A DNA stretch of 64,000 bases from Mycobacterium shimoidei (GTDB lineage: Bacteria > Actinomycetota > Actinomycetes > Mycobacteriales > Mycobacteriaceae), in assembly GCA_002101905.1 (NCBI GenBank), contig LQPU01000061.1, positions 1 through 64,000 of the forward strand, in the 5' to 3' direction. This document shows, piece by piece, positions 8,493-17,684 of the stretch. Position 1 is the stretch's first letter, and each line of letters begins with the position of its first letter. The position numbers and the translations under genes were made by a program. The notes under the pieces were generated by a model. That model did not search any database and was not told the DNA's origin. It saw nothing but the letters and a program-made list of their open reading frames with translations.

Positions 8493-10036
8493 GGGCCCGG
8501 CCTTTCGGCGGCGCCCAGCGGCGCTTCGGGCGGCGGCGGTGCCGCGGTCGGCGAGGGCAGCGGCTGCGGGTACCACGGCGGCGGCAACGGGTTGTTCTCG
8601 TCGTAGGCGTTCGGCGGCCCGGGCATGTTCTTGCCCGGCGGTGGAGGTGCGATGTCCGGGCCGCCCATGAGTTCGGCCAACGACTCCGGTGTCAACAGGC
8701 TCGCCGTGAACGGCCCCACGCGAACCCCCTGCATACCCGGCGCGACGATCCACCCCGGCTCGGAGTTCCGGTGCGACCACGGTGTGTCCGGTGAAAAGAT
8801 CCCCGGGACGGTGGTGTCCTTGTATCCCGGCGGCGGCTGCAGCCGCGGCTCGGAGTAGGCGATGTTCTTGGGCAAGGTGTCTGCGGTGCTGACCAGGTTC
8901 ATGCCAAACGGGAAGTAATTGAACTTGATCGCATCCAGAATCGGAGCCAGGTACTCCGCGCACAGTTCGGCCGACTCCTGATAGCCGAGCCGGCTGCCGG
9001 CTTGGATTGCGCTGCAGATGAACTGCATTGGGTTGGCGAAGTTGACCAGCGCGGGCACGCCGGTGAGGCTGCCGTGCGCCGGCTCGTAAATCCCGAGCAC
9101 GTTAGCGGCCATGGTGGGCAGGATGTGCAACCCGGTCTCCAACCCTTCCCTGGGCTCCGGCTGCATGATCGCGGTGGTCACTTCGGACAGGTTGTTGACG
9201 TCGTGGGTCAGCACATCGCGGTTCGCGGTCAAGAACTCCTGCGCGGTGGACAGCAGGCTGTCGGTCTGCCGAATCGCCTCAGCAGCCGCTTGATCCGCGC
9301 TGGTCAAGTTTTCGGTGAATTGGGCAAGGTCTTTGTTCAACGCGACGAACTGCTGATCGTCCTGACGCAAGGCGTTGACGAACAACGCCAGGCTGTGCAG
9401 CACGGCGAAGAAGTCGCCGCGGCCCTCGTCCAACGTGGTCAACGACCGAGACAGGCTATCGAGCGTGGTGTTGATCTGCTTGCCCTTGCCGGCCAGCCCA
9501 TCGGCGAACGATTCGACGATGTCGCCGAACGGTCCCTTGGGCTGCTCCTTGGTGGGGCCGAGTTTGTCGATGATGTTGGTGATCTGGTTGCGCAGGTCGT
9601 CCCACTCCACCGGCACCTGGGTGCGCTCGATCGGGATGACGGCGTTGTCGGCCAGCACCGGACCGCCACGATAGGGAGGCTGCAACTGAATTGCCCGTGA
9701 TGCCACCAGCGTGGGGTTGAGGACCACCGCCGAGGCATCGGCGGGAACTTTGTAGCGCCGCTGGTAGTGAAAGGTCACCTTCATCTTGTCGCCGGCCGGC
9801 TCGATCTTGTCGATCGCGCCCACCCGTGCGCCCATGATCTGCACCTTGTCCCCGGCATACAGCGCGTTGGTCTGCGGGAAGTACGCCACCACAGTGATAT
9901 TGGTCAACTTGTGATAGATCTGTTGGCCCACGAAAGCGGCGAGCAGACCGATCAGCGCAACGAGTGAACCGGTGATGACCGCCGTCCGCGACAACCTCGG
10001 CAGCTGCAACTTGCGAATATCGAAGATGGTGCTCAA
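8489..10036 (-). CDS. Mce family protein MceD
   Basis: 515-aa Mce subunit. One transmembrane helix lies near residues 18-42, followed by the Mce domain (YAGDKVQIMGARVGAI, VVLNPTLVASRAIQL), helical repeats, and a Pro-rich C-terminal tail that is almost half Pro/Ala/Gly in its last 60 residues. The start is a TTG at 10036 overlapping the mceC stop as TTGA. It is longer than many MceD proteins because of the proline tail. Probably in the cell envelope, as part of the substrate tunnel. Confidence 0.92.
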   Translation of the reverse strand: MSTIFDIRKLQLPRLSRTAVITGSLVALIGLLAAFVGQQIYHKLTNITVVAYFPQTNALYAGDKVQIMGARVGAIDKIEPAGDKMKVTFHYQRRYKVPADASAVVLNPTLVASRAIQLQPPYRGGPVLADNAVIPIERTQVPVEWDDLRNQITNIIDKLGPTKEQPKGPFGDIVESFADGLAGKGKQINTTLDSLSRSLTTLDEGRGDFFAVLHSLALFVNALRQDDQQFVALNKDLAQFTENLTSADQAAAEAIRQTDSLLSTAQEFLTANRDVLTHDVNNLSEVTTAIMQPEPREGLETGLHILPTMAANVLGIYEPAHGSLTGVPALVNFANPMQFICSAIQAGSRLGYQESAELCAEYLAPILDAIKFNYFPFGMNLVSTADTLPKNIAYSEPRLQPPPGYKDTTVPGIFSPDTPWSHRNSEPGWIVAPGMQGVRVGPFTASLLTPESLAELMGGPDIAPPPPGKNMPGPPNAYDENNPLPPPWYPQPLPSPTAAPPPPEAPLGAAERPGP

Positions 10037-11586
10037 TCCTGGCTACCTCCGGTCCCGTCCGGTGTGATGAACGGGGCGGGGAGCGCCGGCCCCGGCCCGG
10101 GTGGTGCCGGCGGTCCGGGCGGCAGCCCCGGCGCGAACGTCGACGGCGGTGACGTCGGACCCGCGGGCCCCAGGTCCTCGGTGCGTGCTCCGCGCGGTGC
10201 TTTCGGCGGCAACGGCACCGCGGTGCCGGGAACGTCGGGAGCCGGCTCGCCCGGCCGCCCGGCGATATTGATGCCCGGCGTCGGCGGCAGCCCGTTGGGA
10301 TTGGGTGGCGACGACAACACGTCGGGCAGCCCCGGATAGGGACCATTCGGCCCGAACGGTCCCTGCCCCTGGTCGATGCCGGCACACGGCAGCGGATTCC
10401 ACGGCCGCGGCAACAGATCCGGCGTCGGCGTGAACGAACACGGTGAGCCGGGCGCGACCGCCGGACCCGGATGGTCCGGCGTTCCCTCCAGCACCGGGGG
10501 CGCCGGCGGCGGCGCGGCATTCGGGAACCGGGTGCCGTTGGGGTCCGGCCAGCGGAACGCCGGCAGCCCCGCGCTGCGCCAGAACTCCTCCGGGTCGATC
10601 CCACGCTTCTTGAACGCCGCATCCACCCAGGGCTGCAAAATCTGATACGGCAGCAGGTTGGCCACCATCACTTTGAAGTACGGACCGGAACCGACCGCCT
10701 CACTCAGCGCCGCGGTGTAATTGCGCAACGTGGTCAACACCGAGGCCAGCTCGTTTTTGCGCTTGGCCAGCGTGTCGGTGACAGTGCCCAACTGCTCGAG
10801 CAGATGGTGCAGGTTGGGGTTGTCATTGATCAATCCCTGCAGCTGGGTGGAGAATGCGGCGACGTTCGCCAGCAGTGCTTCGACGGCCTTGCCGCGCTGA
10901 TTGAACGCCGCTAACAGCGCGCGGGCGTTGACCAGCAGTGCGTTGATCTGCCTGCTCCGGTCGCCAAGAACGCTGGCCACCTTCCTGGCTTGGGCGAGCA
11001 GGTGCCTGATCTGCTCGTCGCGCTTGCCGATCGTGTCGGAGAACTTGGCCACCCCGTCCAGGGCGCCACTCAGGTGCGGGTAGGTTTCATTGACGATCTG
11101 GGACAACACATTCAGCGACCGCTTGACGGTGTCGATGTCCCAATCGGCGGCGGCCTTGGTGACGTCGAAGAATGCGTCGTAGATCTGATACGGGGTGGTG
11201 CTCTGCCCCAGCGGCAAGACGCCGCCGGGCCGCAGCCGCTGGCTGCCCCGCGGCTCGATCTCGAGCACCTTTTTGCCCAAGATGGTCTCGGTCTTGATCG
11301 CCAGCCGGCTCTCGGTGCCGATTCGGTGCGAGCCCGCCGAGAACTTCATCACGATGTGGTCGCCGTCGATCTTGACGTCCTGCACAACGCCGACGTCCTT
11401 GCCGGCGATGCGCACCGTGTCGTTCTTGCTCAAGCCGCCGGTGTCGACGAACTGCCCGTAGTAGGTCGGTTGGGCGAACAGCATCGGGACGCTGCTGAAA
11501 CTCTGCCCCACCCCGACGACAAGAATCGACACCGCGATGGCAAGCACCCCGATGCGTACCCGGTTCGCGGGTTCGAGCGTTCTCAT
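10033..11586 (-). CDS. Mce family protein MceC
   Basis: 517-aa Mce subunit. The ATG at 11586 overlaps the mceB stop (ATGA). It has an N-terminal helix (VRIGVLAIAVSILVVGVGQ), an Mce domain with VRIAGKDVGVVQDVKI and ILGKKVLEIEP, an amphipathic helical middle, and a very proline-rich tail of about 150 residues carrying two Cys-containing segments (SPCSFTP, LPCAGID). Such Pro-rich tails are common in MceC and may span peptidoglycan (inference). Confidence 0.92.
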   Translation of the reverse strand: MRTLEPANRVRIGVLAIAVSILVVGVGQSFSSVPMLFAQPTYYGQFVDTGGLSKNDTVRIAGKDVGVVQDVKIDGDHIVMKFSAGSHRIGTESRLAIKTETILGKKVLEIEPRGSQRLRPGGVLPLGQSTTPYQIYDAFFDVTKAAADWDIDTVKRSLNVLSQIVNETYPHLSGALDGVAKFSDTIGKRDEQIRHLLAQARKVASVLGDRSRQINALLVNARALLAAFNQRGKAVEALLANVAAFSTQLQGLINDNPNLHHLLEQLGTVTDTLAKRKNELASVLTTLRNYTAALSEAVGSGPYFKVMVANLLPYQILQPWVDAAFKKRGIDPEEFWRSAGLPAFRWPDPNGTRFPNAAPPPAPPVLEGTPDHPGPAVAPGSPCSFTPTPDLLPRPWNPLPCAGIDQGQGPFGPNGPYPGLPDVLSSPPNPNGLPPTPGINIAGRPGEPAPDVPGTAVPLPPKAPRGARTEDLGPAGPTSPPSTFAPGLPPGPPAPPGPGPALPAPFITPDGTGGSQD

Positions 11587-12623
11587 TGCCGGGTGCACCT
11601 GCCCGTCGGTTGGGTGAACAGCTTGACCGTGCGGATCGGGCCGCCGGGCTGCAGCCCGTTCACGGTCAGAGACAGGTCGCACAGATAGAAGTTGAAGAAG
11701 TCGCCGTAGATACCACTGGCGCGGCCGATACGGTTGAATGCATCGGGCAATCCCGCCAGCATGTCCTCGAGTTTGCCGCGTTGGTCGACAAGCGGCTGCG
11801 CGATGACTTCCAGCCGGCTTACGGTGTCGTGCAGCAGGTTTCGGTTGTCTGCCAATAGGTCGGCCACCGTTCCCGCAGCGTTGCTGATGTGCGCTGTGCC
11901 GTCGGCCAGCGGGTCAGCCCGGTTTTTCAACCCGGTGATCAGCTTCTCGAAGTTGTCGACGGTGGCATCGAAGTCTTTCCGGTGCTTGACGGTGGTGTCC
12001 AACACGGTGTTGAGATTGGTGATGACTTCGCCGATCGCGGCATCGCGCTCGGCGAGATGCTCTGTCAGCTGTGCGGTCTGGTCGAGGATGTCGTTGATGG
12101 TGCCACCCTCGCCCTGGAACACCGCGATGATCGAGGACGCAATGCTGTTGACCTTGTCCGGATTCAGCGCCCGAAACAGCGGTTTGAAGCCGCCGATCAG
12201 CGCGTCGAGGTCCAGGGCGGGCTGGGTGCGCGACAGCGGGATGAATCCACCCGGCGGCAGAATTCGGTCGGCGCCTTCGCCCTCGCCACGTTCGAGTTCG
12301 AGATAGCGGTTACCGATCAGATCCTGATAGCGGATCGAGGCGGTTGTCGACTGGTACAGCTTGACCGAGCGGTCGACGGCAAACTCGACATGTATTCGCT
12401 TGTCGTCGTCGACGAGATCGACCCGTTTGACCTTGCCGACCTCGACACCGGAGGCGCGGACGAACTGCCCGGCCCGCAGCCCGCTGGCATTGCTGAATTC
12501 CGCGGAGTAGCTGTCGGTCCGATCGAATCGGATCTGGCCGAACACCACCACGATGACAGCGGTTAACAACAGCTGCACCGATGCGATGACAGCCAGTCGG
12601 ATAACTGTTCCGGTGAGTTTCAT
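11583..12623 (-). CDS. Mce family protein MceB
   Basis: 346-aa Mce subunit starting at an ATG that overlaps the mceA stop (12620-12623). The N-terminal helix VIRLAVIASVQLLLTAVIVV is followed by the Mce domain (VRASGVEVGKVKRV, YQDLIGNRYLELERG) and helical repeats, ending with a conserved Cys (YLCDLSL) and a short tail. It lacks the proline tail of C, D and F, as is usual for MceB. Confidence 0.92.
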   Translation of the reverse strand: MKLTGTVIRLAVIASVQLLLTAVIVVVFGQIRFDRTDSYSAEFSNASGLRAGQFVRASGVEVGKVKRVDLVDDDKRIHVEFAVDRSVKLYQSTTASIRYQDLIGNRYLELERGEGEGADRILPPGGFIPLSRTQPALDLDALIGGFKPLFRALNPDKVNSIASSIIAVFQGEGGTINDILDQTAQLTEHLAERDAAIGEVITNLNTVLDTTVKHRKDFDATVDNFEKLITGLKNRADPLADGTAHISNAAGTVADLLADNRNLLHDTVSRLEVIAQPLVDQRGKLEDMLAGLPDAFNRIGRASGIYGDFFNFYLCDLSLTVNGLQPGGPIRTVKLFTQPTGRCTRQ

Positions 12624-13849
12624 GGGTTGATCGTGTACTCCCCGTACTGCCGTCCCCAGATGTATTCGCTGGCGAGCGGCTGGCTGAGTTCGAAGTGGTT
12701 GTAAGGCGCGATGCTGTTTCCGGTGTCCATCACCAGATACGGTGCGGGCCATAGGTTCTGCGTGATCTTCGCCCAGCAGCCCGGTGCGCCGCCGGGTCCG
12801 CCCCGGGCATTGACCCGGGGCAGATTTTCCGGATACACGTACGGGTTTTCCGCTCCGGTGATCGACACGCCCAGCCGCGCGGAATAGGCGTTGCCACTTT
12901 CCAGTTCGCCGATCTTGGGGACCAGCTCGGCGAAGTTTCGGAAGGTGCAGAGCACCTCGGGACTGTAAGTGTCGAGCAGCCGGGAGGTCGGCACCAGATC
13001 GGCGACAACGCGTTCCAGGTAGGGCTTGCTGCGCGTGAAGATGTCTTCTCCGGTGCGGCCGAATCCAGTCGCAGCCAGCAGCGCGGCATCGATATCGGCT
13101 TGTTGGCGATTGAGGGTGCGCGCGGTAATCACCGCATTGTCCAGCGCGTTAAACAGATTTGCTGCGTTGTCTGCATAGATGTCGCCCAGCGCCGCCAGCT
13201 GCGCAATGTCGTGGCGGATGGTCGGCATCCTTGCGTTCACGTCGTCCAGGATCGTGTTGCCGTTGACCACCGATGCTCCGAACTTGTCGCCGAGCCCACT
13301 CAACGCCTGCGCGGCTGCACTCAGCGTCAGATTCACCTTGACCGGATCGACATGCTCCGCAATGTGGACCAGCGTTTCGAACAAGGTGTTGAATTCGGTG
13401 GTGACCGATACCGCGTTGATCACATGCTGTGGTGTGATGCGTTGCTGTGACGGCTGTTTGGGCGACGTGAACGACACATACTTGTTGCCGAACACCGTTG
13501 TCGCCGCAATCTTGGCAATCACGTTCACCGGAATCAGCTGGACATACCGCGGATCGACGTCCAAGGTGAGCTTGGCGGTGGGCTTGCCGTCATAGTCGAC
13601 CTCGGAGATGTCGGCAACCCGCCCGATGCTCACGCCGTTGAAGGTCACCTTCGAACCGCGATCCATCACCAAGCCCGCGCGGTCGGCCAGCATTGTCAAC
13701 TGTGCCTTGGGAGTGAAATTGCCGCGGAACTGCCAGTAGGTCAACGCAAGCACCACCGCGCATGTCAAGAACAGCCCCAACCCTGCCACCGTGTCGGGCC
13801 AGGTTCGGGTTTTGCGTTGTTTCGGCACAGTTGTCGTCGCGGTTGTCAT
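12620..13849 (-). CDS. Mce family protein MceA
   Basis: 409-aa first Mce subunit. The ATG at 13849 lies 5 bp after the yrbEB stop; a longer open frame to 14584 only reads antisense-like sequence through yrbEB and is rejected. A Thr/Lys-rich cytoplasmic start leads into one membrane helix (TVAGLGLFLTCAVVLALTYW), the Mce domain (VTFNGVSIGRVADI, TVFGNKYVSF), helices, and a conserved C-terminal Cys (APGCWAKI). It is the subunit next to the permeases in all Mce operons. Confidence 0.92.
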   Translation of the reverse strand: MTTATTTVPKQRKTRTWPDTVAGLGLFLTCAVVLALTYWQFRGNFTPKAQLTMLADRAGLVMDRGSKVTFNGVSIGRVADISEVDYDGKPTAKLTLDVDPRYVQLIPVNVIAKIAATTVFGNKYVSFTSPKQPSQQRITPQHVINAVSVTTEFNTLFETLVHIAEHVDPVKVNLTLSAAAQALSGLGDKFGASVVNGNTILDDVNARMPTIRHDIAQLAALGDIYADNAANLFNALDNAVITARTLNRQQADIDAALLAATGFGRTGEDIFTRSKPYLERVVADLVPTSRLLDTYSPEVLCTFRNFAELVPKIGELESGNAYSARLGVSITGAENPYVYPENLPRVNARGGPGGAPGCWAKITQNLWPAPYLVMDTGNSIAPYNHFELSQPLASEYIWGRQYGEYTINP

Positions 13850-13854
13850 GATGG

Positions 13855-14724
13855 CTACACCGTGAGGTTGAAATTCGGGTCGACGCCGTAGAGCGCGAGC
13901 GATGTCAGCAACACGACGACGACCGTCGACACCAACGAGAAACGCATCGAGCGGCCGACCGCCTCCCCCACCCCGACCGGCCCGCCGCTGGCGGTGTATC
14001 CGTAGTAGCAGTGCGTGATCATCACTATCACCGCCATGACGATCACCTCTGCCCCCGACCAAAACACGTCCTCGGTGCGCAAGAAGGTCTGGAAATAGTG
14101 CTCGTAAGTCCCCACCGACTGTCCGTAGAACAGCGTCGTGACGGTCTGCCCGGAAAGAAATGACATGACGAGCGCCATCGCGTACAGGGGGACGACCACG
14201 ACCAGGCCAGCCAGCAGCCGCGTCGATACCAAGAACGCGACCGATTTGATGCCCATCACCTCGAGCGCGTCGATCTCCTCGCTGATCCGCATGGCGCCCA
14301 GTTCCGCAGTGGCGCCGGCCCCGACGGTCGCCGCCAGCGCGACCCCGGTGACGACGGCCGTGACGACGCGGACGTTGGCCAGCGCGGCAAAGAATCCCGT
14401 GAATGCCTCGACGCCGATGTTGCCCAGCGAGGCGAAGCCTTGGATGGCGATCAGCGAGCCGCCGGACAGCGTCGTGAACCCGATGATCGCGGCGGTGCCG
14501 CCGACGACCGCCATGGCGCCGGTGCCCATGCCGATCTGGGCGATCAGCCGTAGCGTCTCGCGGCGATAGCGGCGCAGTGCCCACCCGATCGACCAGCCGC
14601 CCAGCAGCGCGAAGCGGGTCAGCTGCCCGGCTTGGTTGACCGCCCGCACGGTGCCACCGACGTAGTGGTTGAACGCGGCGACGGTGCGCGGATAGCGAGC
14701 GCGTAGGACAGCGGCGGTTGACAT
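13855..14724 (-). CDS. YrbE family permease B (MlaE-like)
   Basis: 289-aa integral membrane permease of the Mce system. The ATG at 14724 sits one base after the yrbEA stop and is preferred over an upstream start at 14754 inside yrbEA. Five or six hydrophobic segments are visible, together with the MlaE-family signature around GAGATAELGAMRISEEIDAL, where the EEIDALEVMGIK loop is the cytoplasmic coupling element for the ATPase. It pairs with YrbEA to form the permease core. Confidence 0.92.
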   Translation of the reverse strand: MSTAAVLRARYPRTVAAFNHYVGGTVRAVNQAGQLTRFALLGGWSIGWALRRYRRETLRLIAQIGMGTGAMAVVGGTAAIIGFTTLSGGSLIAIQGFASLGNIGVEAFTGFFAALANVRVVTAVVTGVALAATVGAGATAELGAMRISEEIDALEVMGIKSVAFLVSTRLLAGLVVVVPLYAMALVMSFLSGQTVTTLFYGQSVGTYEHYFQTFLRTEDVFWSGAEVIVMAVIVMITHCYYGYTASGGPVGVGEAVGRSMRFSLVSTVVVVLLTSLALYGVDPNFNLTV

Positions 14725-14725
14725 T

Positions 14726-15535
14726 TCAGCGTCCCGTCCCGAACCGGACGCCAATGGTGGTCAGCACCACGTTGACCGCGAACAGCGCGATCACACACAG
14801 CACCAACGTCTCGTTGACGGCGATTCCGACGCCTTTGGGCCCGCCCTTGGTGGTCAGGCCGCGATAGCAGCCCACCAAACCGGCGATGACGCCGAATACT
14901 GCCGCTTTGATCGTCGCGATGACCACTTCGGGCAACCCGGTGACCAGAGTCAGGGTAGCGAGATATGCACCGCCCGAGACGTTTTGGAGCCGGACACCGA
15001 AGAAGAATCCGCCGATGAGCCCGATCGTGATCACGGTGCCGTTCAGCAGCGTGGCAACCGCGGTCGCGGCCACGACCCGCGGCACCACCAGCCGCTGAAT
15101 GGGGTCGATGCCGAGCACCTCCATGGCGTCGATCTCCTCGCGGATGGTGCGCGCCCCCAAATCGGCACAGATCGCAGTCGATCCGGCGCCGGCTATCACC
15201 AGCACCGTGGTCAACGGGCCCAGTTGGGTGACCGCGCCCAGCGCCGCGCCGGCACCCGACAGGTCTGCCGCGCCGAACGCCGCCAGCAGCGTGTTGAGGG
15301 TGAACACGATCAGCACGGTCAACGGAATCGAAACCGCGATGGTGGGCAACAGCGAGACACGCATGAGAAACCAGCACTGAAAGAGGGCCTCGCGCCAGTG
15401 AAATGGCACCCGCAACGACGCCTTGCCGGCCAATACGCACATCCGCGCGAAACCGCCCACCGACGCCAGCGGCGGCTCGAGTTGGTCGCGCACGTACTCG
15501 GTGAGCCGCGTCGGCGTCGTGGTCGTCACCGTCAA
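14726..15535 (-). CDS. YrbE family permease A (MlaE-like)
   Basis: 269-aa first gene of the yrbE-mce operon and partner permease of YrbEB. It has several membrane helices and the family coupling loop in TIREEIDAMEVLGIDPIQRL. The start taken is a TTG at 15535 with GGGAG about 7 nt upstream; a GTG two codons downstream (15529) is the alternative. The 162 bp between this gene and the alpha/beta hydrolase before it on the same strand contain no gene and no convincing promoter, so the mce genes may be read through from the catabolic operon upstream. Confidence 0.92.
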   Translation of the reverse strand: MTVTTTTPTRLTEYVRDQLEPPLASVGGFARMCVLAGKASLRVPFHWREALFQCWFLMRVSLLPTIAVSIPLTVLIVFTLNTLLAAFGAADLSGAGAALGAVTQLGPLTTVLVIAGAGSTAICADLGARTIREEIDAMEVLGIDPIQRLVVPRVVAATAVATLLNGTVITIGLIGGFFFGVRLQNVSGGAYLATLTLVTGLPEVVIATIKAAVFGVIAGLVGCYRGLTTKGGPKGVGIAVNETLVLCVIALFAVNVVLTTIGVRFGTGR

Positions 15536-15697
15536 CGCCCGCTCCCATACGCCCTGCTCAGCCAGGGGTTAGAGCGGGTAATTCCGGGCAGGACGTGACA
15601 ACGCACATTTCCCATGCGCCACACTATGTAACAGAAGTCACAACGATCGCATGAGACACGCGGGGCGATTTCGTGTCAATGACATTTCAGTGACGTC

Positions 15698-16525
15698 TCA
15701 GTGCGACAGAAATTCCCCTATCAGGTCGTTGACGATCGCCGGTTGCTCGATCTGTGGGCAATGCCCTGCCAATTCAACGACTGCCGAACGACTGTCGGGA
15801 ATCTGGTCGGCGATCTGCTTGGCCCAGCCCGCGGGCAGCAGCTTGTCGCAGGCGCCCTCGACAACCAGGGTTGGCACCGAGATGCGCCCGTAGGCACGGT
15901 TACTCGACGGAGTCGGGGGAGGTAATGCCCCGGGCCGGCGAAACCGCGCGGCGGCGACGGCTTCCCACGCGCCAGGTGCCATGCTGGATTCATAGCGCCG
16001 TCGCACGTAGTCGTCGTCGGCCGGGTAGGCGGGATCATAGAAGAGCGCTTCGACGATGCGGCGCATACCGGCCAGGGTGGCGTCGTAGTCATAAAGCGCC
16101 TCCGCGTACTGGTTGCGCTGAATCTCGCCGCCCCCGCAGATGATGGCGAGGGTACGCGCCGGCAGGATCGGCGACTCCGAAGTCGCGTCCACGAGCAGGT
16201 TGATCGCACCCATCGAATTACCGACGAAATGCGCTGATTCGACACCCATTTCGGCACAAAAGCGCGCCACATGGCGGATCCGCATACCGCGCGCGTCGTT
16301 GAAGTCGACCACCTTTGCAGATTCGCCGAAGCCGAGCATGTCCGGTGCCAGCACCCGAAAATGCGGAGCAAGCGCGGAAATAGTGCGTTCCCAGCCGATT
16401 TCGGCGCCGGCACCAAATTCTCCACCGTGCAGCAGGATCACCGGATCGCCTGCCCCGGCTTCCAGGTAGCTGGTGACCAGACCGTCGACGAGGATAGTTC
16501 TTCGTCGCCAGGCGCCAGCACTCAT
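15698..16525 (-). CDS. Alpha/beta-fold hydrolase
   Basis: 275-aa alpha/beta hydrolase. The oxyanion stretch ILLHGG lies near residue 30, the nucleophile elbow GNSMG near residue 103, an acid in EGACDKLLP, and the catalytic His in AGHCPQIEQP near the C-terminus. It resembles meta-cleavage product hydrolases (MhpC/BphD type), making it a second such enzyme alongside the mhpC homolog at 24.9 kb. The ATG overlaps the stop of the mini FMN-reductase ORF (ATGA), so it is translationally coupled to the catabolic operon. Confidence 0.88.
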   Translation of the reverse strand: MSAGAWRRRTILVDGLVTSYLEAGAGDPVILLHGGEFGAGAEIGWERTISALAPHFRVLAPDMLGFGESAKVVDFNDARGMRIRHVARFCAEMGVESAHFVGNSMGAINLLVDATSESPILPARTLAIICGGGEIQRNQYAEALYDYDATLAGMRRIVEALFYDPAYPADDDYVRRRYESSMAPGAWEAVAAARFRRPGALPPPTPSSNRAYGRISVPTLVVEGACDKLLPAGWAKQIADQIPDSRSAVVELAGHCPQIEQPAIVNDLIGEFLSH

Positions 16526-16686
16526 GATGTCGGCGCGTACGTCCGGGTGAACATCAGCACCTGCGAAGCCAGCAGTTCGAGTTGGTCCCGCACACCCGAG
16601 TCGACGAGCAGCGCTCGTTCGGTCGACGAGTTCGCCCGCAGAGTTCCGCCCACACCGACCACCAGCGGCCCGTTGGATTGCGACAT
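16522..16686 (-). pseudogene. Internally deleted NADPH-dependent FMN reductase remnant (54 aa)
   Basis: A 54-aa ORF from an ATG at 16686 with an AGGAACGAAT ribosome site. Its first 20 residues (PLVVGVGGTLRANSSTERAL) are the FMN-binding N-terminus of NAD(P)H-dependent FMN reductases. It then jumps directly to a segment, VDSGVRDQLELLASQV, that looks like the extreme C-terminus of the same family. The normal flavodoxin-fold core of roughly 130-150 residues is absent, but the frame is intact and the stop overlaps the hydrolase start (ATGA). I read it as a clean in-frame deletion that preserved coupling. Family members normally supply reduced flavin to monooxygenases such as the LLM enzyme in this operon. 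Confidence 0.7.
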
Positions 16687-16694
16687 ATTCGTTC

Positions 16695-17684
16695 CTACTT
16701 GATTGCGATCGGGTTCAGCGGCGAGCCCACCGCGCCGACTACTCGCAGCGGTGGAGCGATGAGCTGGAACTCATACACCCGGTCGGCTGCGCAGTCGGCT
16801 GCCAACGCGGTCAGGTCCCAGTACTCGCCGAGCATCAGGCCCATGTCGCGCAGGCACAGCATGTGCATGGGCAAAACCGTTCCCTCGACGCCGGATACCG
16901 GATCTTCCACCATGAGGTTGTCGGCGGCCACCGCGGCGATGTCGTGATCGTGTAACCACGAGGCGCAGCGCCAGTCCAAGCCAGAACCGGGTTCGCTGCC
17001 GTTGCCGGTCTGCGCAAACCGTGTCCACCAACCAGTTCGGATCAACACGATGTCGCCCGGTTCGATCGTGACGCCCTGCGCGCGAACGACGTCGTCGAGC
17101 TCCTCGGGAGTAATGGGATTGCCGAGTTCGAGGAAGGTGTCTGCACCGCGGTGACGAACCAGGTCCAGCAGCACACCGCGAGAGGTAATGCCCTTGCTGT
17201 CGACCTTGTCGATCCCGCAGTGGAATGCACCGAAGCTGGTCACTGAATCCGCCGGGAAGCCGTTGTAGAGCTGCTCGTCGTAATAGACGTGGGAAAGCGC
17301 GTCCCATTGGGTCGCGGCCTGCAGCGGCATGATGATCATGTCGTCGTTGAAGCGGAATGGGTTGTCCCGGAAGTACTTGCTCATCTCGTGGGCGGCCGGA
17401 TTGCGCGGCCAGTGTGCGCCGTATTGGGCTAGCGCGGCGGTGTCGCCCCCGTCGACGGTCATGACGTGGATCGGGTTGTGGCGGAATTTGAACGCGCCCT
17501 GTGGTCCGGACGATCCGAAGTCCACGCCCAGCGGAAAGACTTTGCCGTGCTTGACCAGGCTTGCCGCGTGGGCGATCTTCTCGGCCGAGATGAGGTTCAG
17601 GGTGCCCAGCTCGTCGGTTTCTCCCCATCGGCCCCAGTTGCTGACCTCACGGGCGACCTTGCGAAATTCGGTCAGGCTGGCCAC
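16695..17684 (-). CDS. Cyclase family protein (kynurenine-formamidase-like, PF04199)
   Basis: 329-aa member of the metal-dependent 'cyclase' family, which includes KynB-like formamidases and other hydrolases. The characteristic region TQWDALSHVYY is near residue 125, followed by FGAFHCGIDKVDSKGI and RGVLLDLV, matching the metal-binding and loop motifs of the family. The start is a GTG at 17684, 13 bp inside the upstream SDR, with AGGAAGG ahead; a longer frame to 18044 only shadows the SDR. Homologs in mycobacterial catabolic operons are common, but the substrate here is unknown. Confidence 0.87.
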   Translation of the reverse strand: MASLTEFRKVAREVSNWGRWGETDELGTLNLISAEKIAHAASLVKHGKVFPLGVDFGSSGPQGAFKFRHNPIHVMTVDGGDTAALAQYGAHWPRNPAAHEMSKYFRDNPFRFNDDMIIMPLQAATQWDALSHVYYDEQLYNGFPADSVTSFGAFHCGIDKVDSKGITSRGVLLDLVRHRGADTFLELGNPITPEELDDVVRAQGVTIEPGDIVLIRTGWWTRFAQTGNGSEPGSGLDWRCASWLHDHDIAAVAADNLMVEDPVSGVEGTVLPMHMLCLRDMGLMLGEYWDLTALAADCAADRVYEFQLIAPPLRVVGAVGSPLNPIAIK

